This document shows positions 25,018 to 34,421 of a stretch of DNA of 64,000 nt, in pieces. The notes under the pieces are model-generated. The model searched no databases. It had not been told where the DNA came from and saw nothing but the letters and a program-made list of their open reading frames with translations. Positions within the stretch are counted from its first letter, which is position 1, and every line of letters begins with the position of its first letter. Made by a program: the position numbers and the translations under genes. The DNA comes from Chryseobacterium glaciei (GTDB lineage: Bacteria; Bacteroidota; Bacteroidia; Flavobacteriales; Weeksellaceae): positions 2,118,501 through 2,182,500 of the forward strand of contig NZ_CP015199.1 in the NCBI RefSeq assembly GCF_001648155.1, written 5' to 3'.

Positions 25018-26172
25018 TTATGCGTAAATTTTATCTATATTAAATTTTGAAAATCCTCCACTTCCGGTCATTCCTTTCCCTCCAATTCCTGTTATGATGT
25101 GAATATTTGGTGATGGATTATGTTCGAAAATATCTTTCGTTTTGCATTGAGAATACACTCCAAACCATCTTCTTTGGATCTCGTAAGTAGGAAGATCTAT
25201 AATTTTCTTGGCTTCATTGATCATAAATTCGTCGATTTCCATATTTAAGTCAAATCCTAAATCATCAGAATTTTTTGCATCTGCATATTCATGGGAATCA
25301 CCTAAAATAATCGAACCATCCAGAGCCTGTTTGAATAAAATATGAACTCCAAATTTTTTCTCAAAAGAATTCGGATCTTCCAAAAATTTGATCTTTTTGA
25401 AAGAAGGACATTCTTCAAAAGACTCATATCTTCTGATGGATAATCCTGTTAAAATATTTCCTTGCAACGAATAAATTCCCTGTGGTTTTGTCTGAAGCAT
25501 TTGTAATTTACTGACTTCAAGGTCGCTTTCATTAAAAACATTTGGATATAAAGTTTTAAACTCATGTCCTCCACAGATAATGATTTTTGAAGCATTCAAT
25601 TCTGTTCCGTCTGCGGTGATTGCGATACATTTACCGTCATTTTCATGAGTTTCAACAACTGTGGTATTGTAGAAAATTTTTAAGTCTAATTTTTCCTGTA
25701 AAAGTGTGTGAAGTTTCACAATCATTTCAGCGGAATCCACGGATAATTCCTGTGGGAAAAACAGTCCGCCTTTGCAATAATCTGAACGCAAACCGTCAAA
25801 TCTGTTGATACATTCGCTTTTCGATAAAAGGACAGATTCATAATTATTATTCTTATTGATCTCGTATAATTCGTTGATCAATTGCATTTCTTCATCATTG
25901 GACGCGATATAAACCGAGCCGTTTTTTCTTATCGTTAAATTGGTCTGAGCTTGAAGTTCGTTATAAATTGTTAAACTTTCTCTTCCGAAGTTTTGCCATT
26001 TGAGATCCATTCCGGAGGGAACGACCTGCCCGAAATTTCTTACCGTTGCGCCCTGGGGAATAGAGTTTTTTTCTAATAAAGCAACTTTAAGACCTTTTTT
26101 CAAGGCATGGTATGCATGGAATGTTCCTAAAATGCCACCTCCTACAACGATTAAATCGAATTTTGTTGTCAT
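25018..26172 (-). CDS. FAD-dependent oxidoreductase (TIGR03364 type, aminophosphonate-linked)
   Basis: A 384-residue DAO-superfamily flavoenzyme. It starts with the dinucleotide-binding motif DLIVVGGGILGTFHAYHAL and has RNFGQVVPSG near residue 45. IIICGGHEFKTLYP lies near 197 and the C-terminal GIGGKGMTGSGGFSKF loop closes the FAD site. In the family definition these enzymes are syntenic with phosphonatase-like HAD hydrolases and are proposed to oxidise an amino group of an aminophosphonate. That synteny is present here on one side, and a membrane transporter candidate is on the other. Confidence 0.87.
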   Translation of the reverse strand: MTTKFDLIVVGGGILGTFHAYHALKKGLKVALLEKNSIPQGATVRNFGQVVPSGMDLKWQNFGRESLTIYNELQAQTNLTIRKNGSVYIASNDEEMQLINELYEINKNNNYESVLLSKSECINRFDGLRSDYCKGGLFFPQELSVDSAEMIVKLHTLLQEKLDLKIFYNTTVVETHENDGKCIAITADGTELNASKIIICGGHEFKTLYPNVFNESDLEVSKLQMLQTKPQGIYSLQGNILTGLSIRRYESFEECPSFKKIKFLEDPNSFEKKFGVHILFKQALDGSIILGDSHEYADAKNSDDLGFDLNMEIDEFMINEAKKIIDLPTYEIQRRWFGVYSQCKTKDIFEHNPSPNIHIITGIGGKGMTGSGGFSKFNIDKIYA

Positions 26173-26184
26173 TTTTACTATAAT

Positions 26185-27486
26185 TTATATACTTTTCGAC
26201 GTATCGAAATTGATGTATGGTTTGTTGTTAATTTTATTTTTCCTTGATTTTTTTCTGAACATAATAAAAGCGATGAGGGAAAAAATTAAAGCAATTACTA
26301 CGATGATGTAGTTTAGTTTAATGTAAAAATTTAACCAAGAAGTCTGTGATGAGCCGAAGTTTTTGTAAAGTAGAATCAAAACACTTCCCAAGTACCCAAA
26401 AGAATCTACAAAATAGATTAGAAATCCTACATTTCCCTTGATGTCGAAGGCGGCAATCATTCTGTCAAAATAAATTCCGTTGAATGGGATGTAGCATAAG
26501 TACATGCCAAAACCGGAAAGTGTCATCCATATAAAAGGAGATAATTGGCTGTTTTCAAACAGATATGTTGAGAAACCGACCGTCAAAATTCCACCAAAAA
26601 GAATGTAATGATAATAGGCAAAAGCTCTCTTATTATTCTTTACTTTAACCATGAAACTTAAGATCAGAAGAACCATGATTGCAATTGGGATTTCTGTTAA
26701 GGTGAAGATCGAACTGTCAAATTTGATGTGTAAATTATCCCAGATCTCACGGTTAAAATTATCTCTGAAATCTCTTAAAATTGTAAGGCTCACATATAAG
26801 AAGGTAATGCAGACGATCGGAATAAAAAATTGCTTGATGATTTTTTTTCTTTCTGTTTTATTGAGTGGCTGCCTTTTGTTTTTTAATAAAATATCTTCTT
26901 CGGTTGGCTTTGGGAGTTTTTCCAACATGAATCCGAATATCAATAGCGGAATAATGAAGATTAATCCTGCCGAAAAAGGCATCCAGAATTCTGAAACATT
27001 AAAAGTATCCATTAAAAATTTTCCGACAGATTTTGTAAATCCTGAAGAAACTACGAAACTTGAACATAGAAATAATCCGATGATTTCCGTGGTTTTTCTT
27101 CCTTCAATGTAAGAGAAAACGATTCCCCAGATCATTCCCAACGGAATTCCGTTAATGAACATCAAAAGAATATTGTAAGGCGCGGGAACTACCGCAAAAC
27201 CAAGCAAAGCAAGTTCTGCAACCGCAATGAATGTGAATAAATAAAAGATCCTTTTTTCCGGTTTTAATTCTGAAATAAATTTAATTCCAATAAACTTTGA
27301 TATAAAATACCCCATTACCTGAGCAATGATAATTAAAACTTTATAGTCAACTCCGAAATAAGCCAGCCCTTCGAAAGAAGCAACTGTAAAGGGTTTTCTA
27401 AAACCATACATGCAAAAGTAGACACCAAAAGCAGCGAAAGCCGCTCTCAGTGTTACTAAAGTTTTTTTATTGATACTTTCTGCCAT
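26185..27486 (-). CDS. DUF5690 / MFS-like membrane protein, candidate phosphonate importer
   Basis: A 433-residue integral membrane protein with about 12 hydrophobic helices in two halves, separated by a charged loop (KLPKPTEEDILLKNKRQPLNKTERKK near residue 205). The first helix pair (AAFAAFGVYFCMYGFRKPFTV) and the overall form resemble sugar-phosphate-type MFS carriers. The closest family I can name is DUF5690, which is uncharacterised. Its place between a TonB-dependent receptor gene and the oxidoreductase gene, with gaps of about 10 bases, suggests it carries the same substrate across the inner membrane. Transport is inference. Confidence 0.75.
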   Translation of the reverse strand: MAESINKKTLVTLRAAFAAFGVYFCMYGFRKPFTVASFEGLAYFGVDYKVLIIIAQVMGYFISKFIGIKFISELKPEKRIFYLFTFIAVAELALLGFAVVPAPYNILLMFINGIPLGMIWGIVFSYIEGRKTTEIIGLFLCSSFVVSSGFTKSVGKFLMDTFNVSEFWMPFSAGLIFIIPLLIFGFMLEKLPKPTEEDILLKNKRQPLNKTERKKIIKQFFIPIVCITFLYVSLTILRDFRDNFNREIWDNLHIKFDSSIFTLTEIPIAIMVLLILSFMVKVKNNKRAFAYYHYILFGGILTVGFSTYLFENSQLSPFIWMTLSGFGMYLCYIPFNGIYFDRMIAAFDIKGNVGFLIYFVDSFGYLGSVLILLYKNFGSSQTSWLNFYIKLNYIIVVIALIFSLIAFIMFRKKSRKNKINNKPYINFDTSKSI

Positions 27487-27496
27487 TTTTAATGGA

Positions 27497-30322
27497 TTAG
27501 AAATTAAGTTTTACACCTAGATTGCATCTTACTCCGTAATATTCAACCTGTTCCGGACGAGTTTCATCTTTTCCGAAGTGATAGATTAAAGGTTTGTTCA
27601 GAATGTTGTTTACGTCAACATATAACATAAGATGCTTGGTAAATTGATAAGAACCTCCGAAGTCTAAACTACTGTATTTCCCATAATATGAGTCGTTTAA
27701 GTCTTCTTCTGCATATTCAACGGCATATTTCCCTTTGTAGTTGTAAGCCAATCTTGCATTGAATCCTTTTTTCTCGAAAAACAACTGAATGTTGTATAAT
27801 TCTTTCGCCTGATAAGGAAGCTTTACTTCTCTTCCGCTTGGTTTTTCCATTTGAGAATCCATGAAAGTGGCATTCAATTGCGTTCCGAAATATTGTAGGA
27901 AACCTGGCAAGAAATCGAATCTTCTATTGATTCCTAATTCAATTCCACCTAGCCAAGCTGATTTTCCGTTGTTGGGAGCGGTGAATTGTACTCCATTGAT
28001 TCCATTATAACTTCCAATAAAAGAATCTTGGAAAATAGGGTCTGTGATTGATTTATAGAAAACTCCACCACTCAAAATCCCTACGTTTGAAAAATAATAT
28101 TCTCCCATTAAATCGAAATTTAAAGAATAGGTCGGATTCAAATTAGGATTTCCGCCTTTGAATTCGTTATCCGCTTCACTGTAAGTTCCACCCGGAGTTA
28201 AGTCTCCAAAATTGGGTCTTGAGAATGTTCTTGTTGCTGCGAATCGTAAATTGGTTTTGTCGTTTAAAGCATATTTAATGTGTAACATAGGTAAAACGGC
28301 AAGGTATTTTTTAGTGTTTTCAACTGGAACTAATGTATTGTCAATCACATTGTAGCCTTTCACTTTTGTATAGGTATTTGACAATCTGATTCCTCCTAAA
28401 ATTGTGATTTGATCATTTACTTTATATGTTCCCATTCCATAAGCATCGGCATGTTTTTCGAAAACATCGAAGTTTCTTCCAAGTGCTTTATTATATTCAA
28501 TTGATTCTGAATCGGTTGGATTTATCTTTAAATTTCCCTGATTCTGAAACCAGAACTGATCCATTCCCGAAGTAGATAAAACGGGTCCGAAAGTATTCCC
28601 GATGTGGGCATTCATTTCGCTTAAATATTTGGGACCGTTCGGCTGAGTGGTAATATATTGACTGAAGTCAGATAAAAGCGGGGCTGTTCCGTTGCTCCAA
28701 TTGTAGAAGATGTCGGAGAATCTAGCATTACGCTCTTTGTCTCTGTATTTAAAACCATATTTTAAGGTTAATTTATCGGAAGCATAAATTTCATGGTTAA
28801 AAGCTGCTACGATTTTATCTTTTTCCTCAACAAAAACTTTATAGAGTTCCAGATCGGTAAACTTCATTTGGGAAGCATCCATTTTGAAATTCGGATCACT
28901 GTAAAAACCAAATAATGCATCAGGATCTTTATAATCTAATTTTCCGCCGTCGGCTTTCCAATAAGCTCTCGGACCATTTCCGTGATCTGCGATGTAATTT
29001 GTGTTAATTCCAACTCCGGATTGCGTGTATTTTATAACGTAGTATGAGTTATTCTGTTTATCGGGAATGTTTCCGTATTTAAATTTGTTATCATAATAAG
29101 ATAAATCCCAATCAATTTTTCCTTTATTTAAATTATGAACCGCGCCTAAAGAAACTGAAGTTAATTCTGTAATTAATAGATTATGAATGTTTTGCAGTTC
29201 AACTCTCGCAGTGTTATTTGTAGAACTGAATTTATCAAACCTGATTCTGTGTTTATAATGCGTTTCATCGTCAGATAAGGTTCCGTACATTCCTTTTAAG
29301 TAAAATGTGGTTTTTGGAGATAAGACATATTCAAAAGCGGTATTAATTCCTGTCGTTTTTCTAACTCCATTATAATCACGAAGTTCTAATCTGAAAACCC
29401 CTTCGTCACCACTTCTTCTTGCCTCAAAATTATCTGTCGACCAATTTCTGATAAAATGCGCAAAATTGAATAAATAACCGAATTTTTTATCCTTCGTTCT
29501 TCCGCCGTAAAGCAATCCTAAATTGTAAACTCCTTTATCGGATTTAGCGTTATAACCGCTTCCTAAAGTTGCTTTAAACTCGGTTTTCATTGGTGGAGTT
29601 TTGGTGATGAAATTTACGCCACCACCGATTCCGTCGGATTCCATGTCGGGAGTGAAAGATTTATTTACATGAACGTAAGAAATCAATTCTGTAGGGAAAA
29701 AATCGAATGCCGTTGCTCTGGAGGTTGTTTCTTCTTCTGCGGTTGGCAGTCTGTTTCCGTTGATTGTTGTTGATGCCCAAAACGGCGGCAACCCTCTCAA
29801 TGAAACGAATCTTCCTTCTCCCTGATCTCTTTCAATCGAAACACCTTGCACACGTTGAACGGTTTCTGCAGCATTTCTGTCTGGTAATTTTCCGATTCCA
29901 TCCGAAGCAATTACGTTGGAAATATTAATGGCATTCTTTTGAAGGTTTAAAGCTCTAGCTTCGCTGTTCCTTAAGGTAGAAGTGATAACAACTTCATCTA
30001 TATTTTTCTGTTTTTGAGTAAGTTTCAGAGTTCCAAGATCTGTAACTTCTCCAGATTTTGCATCTATATCTAAACTTTTAGTTTCATAGCCGATATAGCT
30101 TATTTGTAAATTCTGTTCACCTGTTTTTACATCATTAATGGTAAACTTTCCGTCAACATCGGTTACTACACTTTTGGAAGAACCTTTTATTTTTATGGAA
30201 GCGCCTGGGAGAGGTTGGCTCTCGTCAAGGACAACTCCTATGATTGATTGTTTTTGTGCTGAAGCAAAGGTTATGAAACAGACAAAAACGAGGATAAGTA
30301 ATTTCTCTAATTTTGTTCCCAT
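27497..30322 (-). CDS. TonB-dependent receptor
   Basis: A 941-residue outer-membrane receptor with a signal peptide (LEKLLILVFVCFITFASAQ). A carboxypeptidase-regulatory-like domain follows (about 24-105, SIIGVVLDESQPLPGASIKIKG). The plug spans about 110-240 and includes LPDRNAAETVQRVQGVSIERDQGEGRFVSLRG. A long 22-strand-type barrel ends in NLGVKLNF. This form without a SusD gene resembles receptors for small phosphorylated or chelated ligands rather than glycans. I start at ATG 30322, since the 11 residues upstream do not fit a signal peptide. It heads the phosphonate-type operon. Confidence 0.93.
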   Translation of the reverse strand: MGTKLEKLLILVFVCFITFASAQKQSIIGVVLDESQPLPGASIKIKGSSKSVVTDVDGKFTINDVKTGEQNLQISYIGYETKSLDIDAKSGEVTDLGTLKLTQKQKNIDEVVITSTLRNSEARALNLQKNAINISNVIASDGIGKLPDRNAAETVQRVQGVSIERDQGEGRFVSLRGLPPFWASTTINGNRLPTAEEETTSRATAFDFFPTELISYVHVNKSFTPDMESDGIGGGVNFITKTPPMKTEFKATLGSGYNAKSDKGVYNLGLLYGGRTKDKKFGYLFNFAHFIRNWSTDNFEARRSGDEGVFRLELRDYNGVRKTTGINTAFEYVLSPKTTFYLKGMYGTLSDDETHYKHRIRFDKFSSTNNTARVELQNIHNLLITELTSVSLGAVHNLNKGKIDWDLSYYDNKFKYGNIPDKQNNSYYVIKYTQSGVGINTNYIADHGNGPRAYWKADGGKLDYKDPDALFGFYSDPNFKMDASQMKFTDLELYKVFVEEKDKIVAAFNHEIYASDKLTLKYGFKYRDKERNARFSDIFYNWSNGTAPLLSDFSQYITTQPNGPKYLSEMNAHIGNTFGPVLSTSGMDQFWFQNQGNLKINPTDSESIEYNKALGRNFDVFEKHADAYGMGTYKVNDQITILGGIRLSNTYTKVKGYNVIDNTLVPVENTKKYLAVLPMLHIKYALNDKTNLRFAATRTFSRPNFGDLTPGGTYSEADNEFKGGNPNLNPTYSLNFDLMGEYYFSNVGILSGGVFYKSITDPIFQDSFIGSYNGINGVQFTAPNNGKSAWLGGIELGINRRFDFLPGFLQYFGTQLNATFMDSQMEKPSGREVKLPYQAKELYNIQLFFEKKGFNARLAYNYKGKYAVEYAEEDLNDSYYGKYSSLDFGGSYQFTKHLMLYVDVNNILNKPLIYHFGKDETRPEQVEYYGVRCNLGVKLNF

Positions 30323-30715
30323 TTTTACATATATTAAATTTTCTATGCAAATCAAGCTAATAATTTTAATATATGTAATAATCTTATGTTAAGTAATAAT
30401 TAAGAAATTCATAGAAATAGTAAGTATGTCTTGGTGTAAATATTTATATGAAAATCAGGTTTGTAGTGTGTGAAATATAGGTAAATAGGCGAATAAGACG
30501 CTTTTTTTCTAATTAAAGCTGTGTATGTGTTAATAAAATCATTCAGTAATTTGAACGACTTTTGGTTAATTCTATGTTAATTTTGAAATGCCTTAAAAAA
30601 TGAGAAGTTGAGTATTTGTAAACTTTTTATTCTGAAAATAGGTTTGAAAAGTTTAATGAGAGTAAAAATAGGAATGAAAAATCGCTCAAAAGTTTCTTTA
30701 GAGTAAAAACTGAAA
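30323..30715. promoter_or_regulatory. Leader between XRE regulator gene and TonB-receptor gene
   Basis: 393 bases without a credible ORF. No clear TAnnTTTG box is seen in the minus direction and no riboswitch-like structure is recognised. Being between the regulator and the receptor operon, it probably holds that operon's promoter and operator, but I cannot mark them. Confidence 0.4.
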
Positions 30716-31291
30716 TTAATGTTTATCAGAATAAAAATAAAGAACAAGCATGATACAGTTTTCGTCGCTGATGCTTACCGGAACGTGCGGAAATTTTCCA
30801 TTAAAATATAGAGAATCGCCTTCTTTTAGAATGATTTCTTCGTTATCAATTAAATATTTTACTTCTCCTTTTAGAATATATTTAAATTCCCAAGCGTCGG
30901 TAATTACTTTTTCTCTTTTAGAATTAGGTTCAAGAGTTAATAAAGCGGCTTCAAAACCTAACGAATGGAGACTTTTACTGAAAATATGCATGTATTTAAA
31001 GCCCTCAGCTTCAACCTCTTTTTCGATAAGCTGTTGATTTTCTTTAGGTAGATGGATAAATTTTGCATGTGATTTTTTCTCTACGCCTTCGAAGAAATAA
31101 CTTGCATCGATTTCTAAAGATTGGATAAGGTCTAAAAGTACAGGAAGAGAAGGAATCGTTCTCCCGTTTTCGATTCGGGAAATAAGTCCATTGCTTACAT
31201 TTGCCTTGAGAGCCAATTCGTTAATGGTTGAATTGTTTTTTTTTCTAATATCTTTTAATCTTTTTCCGATACCTATTAAAAAATCATTCAT
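30716..31291 (-). CDS. XRE-family regulator with cupin domain
   Basis: A 191-residue protein. Residues 8-66 form an XRE helix-turn-helix (INELALKANVSNGLISRIENGRTIPSLPVLLDLIQSLEI). Residues 110-185 form a small cupin barrel (EFKYILKGEVKYLIDNEEIILKEGDSLYFNGKFPHVPV) likely to bind the effector. This family often controls an adjacent uptake or catabolic operon. Here the receptor, transporter and phosphonatase-like genes follow on the same strand. A minus-strand −7 type box (CAAATTTA 31339-31346) lies upstream of it. Confidence 0.88.
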   Translation of the reverse strand: MNDFLIGIGKRLKDIRKKNNSTINELALKANVSNGLISRIENGRTIPSLPVLLDLIQSLEIDASYFFEGVEKKSHAKFIHLPKENQQLIEKEVEAEGFKYMHIFSKSLHSLGFEAALLTLEPNSKREKVITDAWEFKYILKGEVKYLIDNEEIILKEGDSLYFNGKFPHVPVSISDENCIMLVLYFYSDKH

Positions 31292-31488
31292 AGTATTTAG
31301 AATTTAGCCCGAATTGTTTTCATCATTATTAATGACAACAAATTTAGTATTATTCTCTATAGTTTGTGCTAAGTTTAAAATCAATTAATTGAAAATTCTC
31401 TTTTTGCGATATGATATCAGTTCCAATCTTCCAACATAAGACTTCCAATCGAAATAAATTTTCTATTTTTGTGAAATTCCTTATTTCA

Positions 31489-32196
31489 ATGAAAAAAATT
31501 GTTCTGATTGAAGATGAAACCAGCGTTGTATCTTTTATAAAAAAAGGATTGCAGGAAAATGGGTATGAAGTTTCGGTGGCTTTCGACGGTCGTACCGGAG
31601 TGCAGTTGGTGCAATCAAACGATTTTGATCTAGTGATTTTAGACATTATGTTACCGGAAATGAACGGTTTAGACGTCTGTAAAGAGATCAGAAAAACGAA
31701 TAAACATGTCCCGATCCTTTTTTTAACGGCATTGGGGACTTCCGAAAACATCGTTCTTGGCCTGGAAAGCGGCGGAGATGATTATCTGGTAAAACCTTTT
31801 AAGTTTATAGAATTGGTTGCGCGAGTAAAGTCATTATTAAGAAGAAGTAATAACAGTCCGGCTCAGGAAATTGTTGAACCTGAAATTGATAATGAACATG
31901 TTTTTCAATTTTCAGATTTAATTGTTAATGATTATACTAAAAAAGTGACCCGCGCAGGCGAGGATATTTCGTTGACTTCTACAGAATATAAATTGTTGCT
32001 GTATTTTCTCAATAATCCTGAAAAAGTGATTTCCAGAGCAGAAATTCTGGATGCGGTTTGGGGCGTGAACTATGAGTTGGGAACCAATGTGGTAGATGTT
32101 TATGTGAATTATTTAAGAAAAAAACTGGATCATAAAGAAGATAATAAATTGATACATACCGTCATAGGAATGGGATATGTGTTGAAAAAGCCTTAA
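31489..32196 (+). CDS. OmpR/PhoB-family response regulator
   Basis: A 235-residue response regulator. The receiver domain has the acidic pair in VLIEDE, phospho-acceptor Asp near residue 52 (VILDIMLPEMNGLDVC), Thr in FLTALGT and Lys in LVKPF. The C-terminal winged helix spans about 140-232 (LTSTEYKLLLYFLNNPEKVISRAEILDAVWG). The ATG at 31489 is preferred; it lies just after a TATTTTTG −7 type box (31464-31471), and upstream codons do not fit the family. The sensor kinase gene follows after three bases. Confidence 0.94.
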   Translation: MKKIVLIEDETSVVSFIKKGLQENGYEVSVAFDGRTGVQLVQSNDFDLVILDIMLPEMNGLDVCKEIRKTNKHVPILFLTALGTSENIVLGLESGGDDYLVKPFKFIELVARVKSLLRRSNNSPAQEIVEPEIDNEHVFQFSDLIVNDYTKKVTRAGEDISLTSTEYKLLLYFLNNPEKVISRAEILDAVWGVNYELGTNVVDVYVNYLRKKLDHKEDNKLIHTVIGMGYVLKKP

Positions 32197-32199
32197 TGA

Positions 32200-33609
32200 A
32201 TGTTTAATAAAGTTGTTACAAATCAGACCAAAACGATGGTGCTTTTAATGTTGGTTTTTACTGCCATTATATTGCTGTTCAGTGGATTGGTGTATTTTTC
32301 GATTGTCAACTTTTCGCATCAGAGGTTTTATGAATTGCTTAAAATCCGAACGACAACAATTGTTCAGATTGAAAAAAGTAAGGATCATCTCGATCTTCCT
32401 GAAAACTACGTCCTGAATAGCTCGAACGATGAAGAACTTCCGATGGAAAGAGATTATGTTTTTGCTGTTCCAGAGGATTCTAATTTTAAGAAAATTTCCC
32501 AAGAAGTACATATTCCCGACTATTTTTTCAAAAATATTGTCAAAAAAGGAGAGGCAAACTACAATGATAAAGAGTTTTATTATATCGGGCAGTCGTTTAA
32601 ATCTGATGATAAAGAATATATCGCGATAGCTTCCGCAAAAAACCATTATGTGGTTTATTATTTAGGCTTTTTAAAACGAACATTAATAACTTGTATAGTT
32701 CTTTCGCTTTTCTTTAGTATGATTTTCTCTTTTTATTTATCTAAAACTTTATTTAAGCCTATTTTAAAAATTACAGGAAAAGTAAAAGATATTAGTTCAG
32801 AAAATCTACACTTAAGATTAGAATCTCAACCTGATAATAAAGAATTGAATGAGTTGGTGGAAACCTTTAACGATATGTTGAATCGTATCGAAACCTCATT
32901 TGAAACTCAAAATCATTTAATTGGAAATGTCTCTCACGAGTTGAGAACGCCCTTGACTTCGATTATGGGTGAAGCAGATGTTGCGCTTTCGATCAGCAGA
33001 ACCGGCGATGAATACAAGGAAACTTTAGAAATTATTTTAGATGAAGCCGAAAAATTAGACAAAAAGATCAAGGCTTTATTGATGATCGCTCAAACCGGAT
33101 TTGATGGAAAGATCCAGAAAATGGATAAAGTCCGCATCGATCAATTGCTTTGGGATGTTATCGAAACATTGAGAAAAATTGATACTCGAAATAATATCTA
33201 CCTGGATATAAGTATGTTACCTGATAATCCTAAAAAATTAAAAGTTCAGGGTAACGAACAGTTGTTGCATCTTGCGGTTACCAATATTATTCAGAATGGC
33301 TGTAAATATTCTAATTTTCAGCAGGTTAAAGTTTCACTAGGAGCTACGGATACCGATGTTTATATCATTATAAAAGACAACGGGATCGGTATTCCTCAAG
33401 AGGAAATGAACAAGATCTATGATCCATTTTTCAGGGCTTCAAATACAAAAAACTACGAAGGCTATGGAATTGGACTTCCATTAGCCCGAAACATTGTAAG
33501 AATGCATAACGGCGAATTGATTGTCAGTTCTCATGAAAATCAGGGAACGACTGTTCAAATTCGTTTTCCAAATTTCTACAGTACTCAGCAGGAGGAAAAA
33601 TTAGTATAA
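32200..33609 (+). CDS. Membrane sensor histidine kinase
   Basis: A 469-residue kinase with two membrane helices (about 14-36 and 155-178) around a periplasmic sensor segment of about 120 residues. After these come a HAMP linker and a HisKA domain with phospho-acceptor His near residue 246 (LIGNVSHELRTPLTS). The ATPase domain shows NIIQNGCKYS, DNGIGIP and GYGIGLPLARNIV. It forms a pair with the response regulator three bases upstream. The signal is not evident from the sensor domain. An inverted repeat follows the stop. Confidence 0.94.
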   Translation: MFNKVVTNQTKTMVLLMLVFTAIILLFSGLVYFSIVNFSHQRFYELLKIRTTTIVQIEKSKDHLDLPENYVLNSSNDEELPMERDYVFAVPEDSNFKKISQEVHIPDYFFKNIVKKGEANYNDKEFYYIGQSFKSDDKEYIAIASAKNHYVVYYLGFLKRTLITCIVLSLFFSMIFSFYLSKTLFKPILKITGKVKDISSENLHLRLESQPDNKELNELVETFNDMLNRIETSFETQNHLIGNVSHELRTPLTSIMGEADVALSISRTGDEYKETLEIILDEAEKLDKKIKALLMIAQTGFDGKIQKMDKVRIDQLLWDVIETLRKIDTRNNIYLDISMLPDNPKKLKVQGNEQLLHLAVTNIIQNGCKYSNFQQVKVSLGATDTDVYIIIKDNGIGIPQEEMNKIYDPFFRASNTKNYEGYGIGLPLARNIVRMHNGELIVSSHENQGTTVQIRFPNFYSTQQEEKLV

Positions 33610-33632
33610 GTTTAATCTAAAATAAATATACT

Positions 33633-33700
33633 TTTGTCATTCCAGAGGAAGCTCAATTGTTGTTATTTAAAGGCAGTTTAGATTCCTCCGGAATGACAAA
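33633..33700. repeat. Inverted repeat (TTTGTCATTCC type)
   Basis: Two 21-bp arms, 33633-33653 and 33680-33700, match with two mismatches (TTTGTCATTCC / GGAATGACAAA and GAGGAA / TTCCTC), around a 26-base centre. It lies after the sensor kinase gene. It could end transcription, but no T run follows directly. The form recalls small dispersed palindromic elements. Confidence 0.6.
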
Positions 33701-33895
33701 CTTTGGGTAAATTCTTTTATTTAAAAAGGAGTTTGAGATTATTTTTTTCTCCTAATATTAATTTCCCTTAACAATTTTCTAATCTCATTCTAATCTCTTT
33801 AATCACATTTTAATTCCATTCCAAAGAGCTTCTAATTTGGTAGGTATAGTTTTGTAGTATCAAAAAAGATAAACACGAAACTAAATCTTAAAGAT

Positions 33896-34390
33896 ATGAC
33901 CAAAACAATTTTAATTGCCACAGATTATTCTCTTGAGTCTTTGAATATATTGAAAAAAGTACTGAAAGAGAAGGACGCAAGAGAAGAGGAGATTCAATAC
34001 AAAATTTTGTTGGTGTCAGGTTATGAGATGGGAGATTCTATCAGAGATCTTTTGTTCACCACAAAAAGTACAATCTTTAATAAAATAAGGCCGCAGGAAT
34101 TTGTTGACGCTTTCGGGATCATCAGAAACAAATATCCTCATCTCATTAATAAAATCGTTTGCGATATTTTCACGGGAAGCTTTCAAAGGACTTTCAATAA
34201 TTATGTGAATGCAGAAAATATTGAGGAAGCGTATTATTCTCCGGCGATAAAAAGCAAAGGAAAAGGGAAATTCGACATTGTTCCTTACATCAAAAAATGC
34301 AAAGCTCTGCAGATTCAGGAAATAAGAATTGAGACTGCTGAAAGACTTCCGGAAAGAGGAAGGCTTGCTGAGATCTTTGTAGAGGTTTAA
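33896..34390 (+). CDS. Hypothetical protein, possibly USP-like fold
   Basis: A 164-residue cytoplasmic protein with no firm family match. The start (TKTILIATDYSLESLNILKKVLKE) has the strand-loop-helix pattern of universal stress proteins, and KILLVSGYEMG could be the second strand. The ATP-binding G-x2-G-x9-G loop of that family is not seen. The C-terminal half is basic (SPAIKSKGKGKFDIVPYIKKC). A TAGTTTTG −7 type box (33847-33854) lies upstream. It precedes a DUF1275 membrane protein by 31 bases. Confidence 0.55.
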   Translation: MTKTILIATDYSLESLNILKKVLKEKDAREEEIQYKILLVSGYEMGDSIRDLLFTTKSTIFNKIRPQEFVDAFGIIRNKYPHLINKIVCDIFTGSFQRTFNNYVNAENIEEAYYSPAIKSKGKGKFDIVPYIKKCKALQIQEIRIETAERLPERGRLAEIFVEV

Positions 34391-34421
34391 AAAAACAACA
34401 CAACACTCTAAAATTTAAATC

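Noticed and set aside
30323..30355. 11-residue extension of the TonB receptor
   Set aside because: It would place charged residues before a perfect signal peptide that begins at ATG 30322.
30323..30715. Riboswitch ahead of the TonB-receptor operon
   Set aside because: I looked for cobalamin- or TPP-type conserved boxes and saw none; the stretch is plain A/T-rich leader.
31350..31751. Minus-strand 133-codon frame over the response regulator start
   Set aside because: It overlaps the conserved receiver domain and the promoter region and has no recognisable features.
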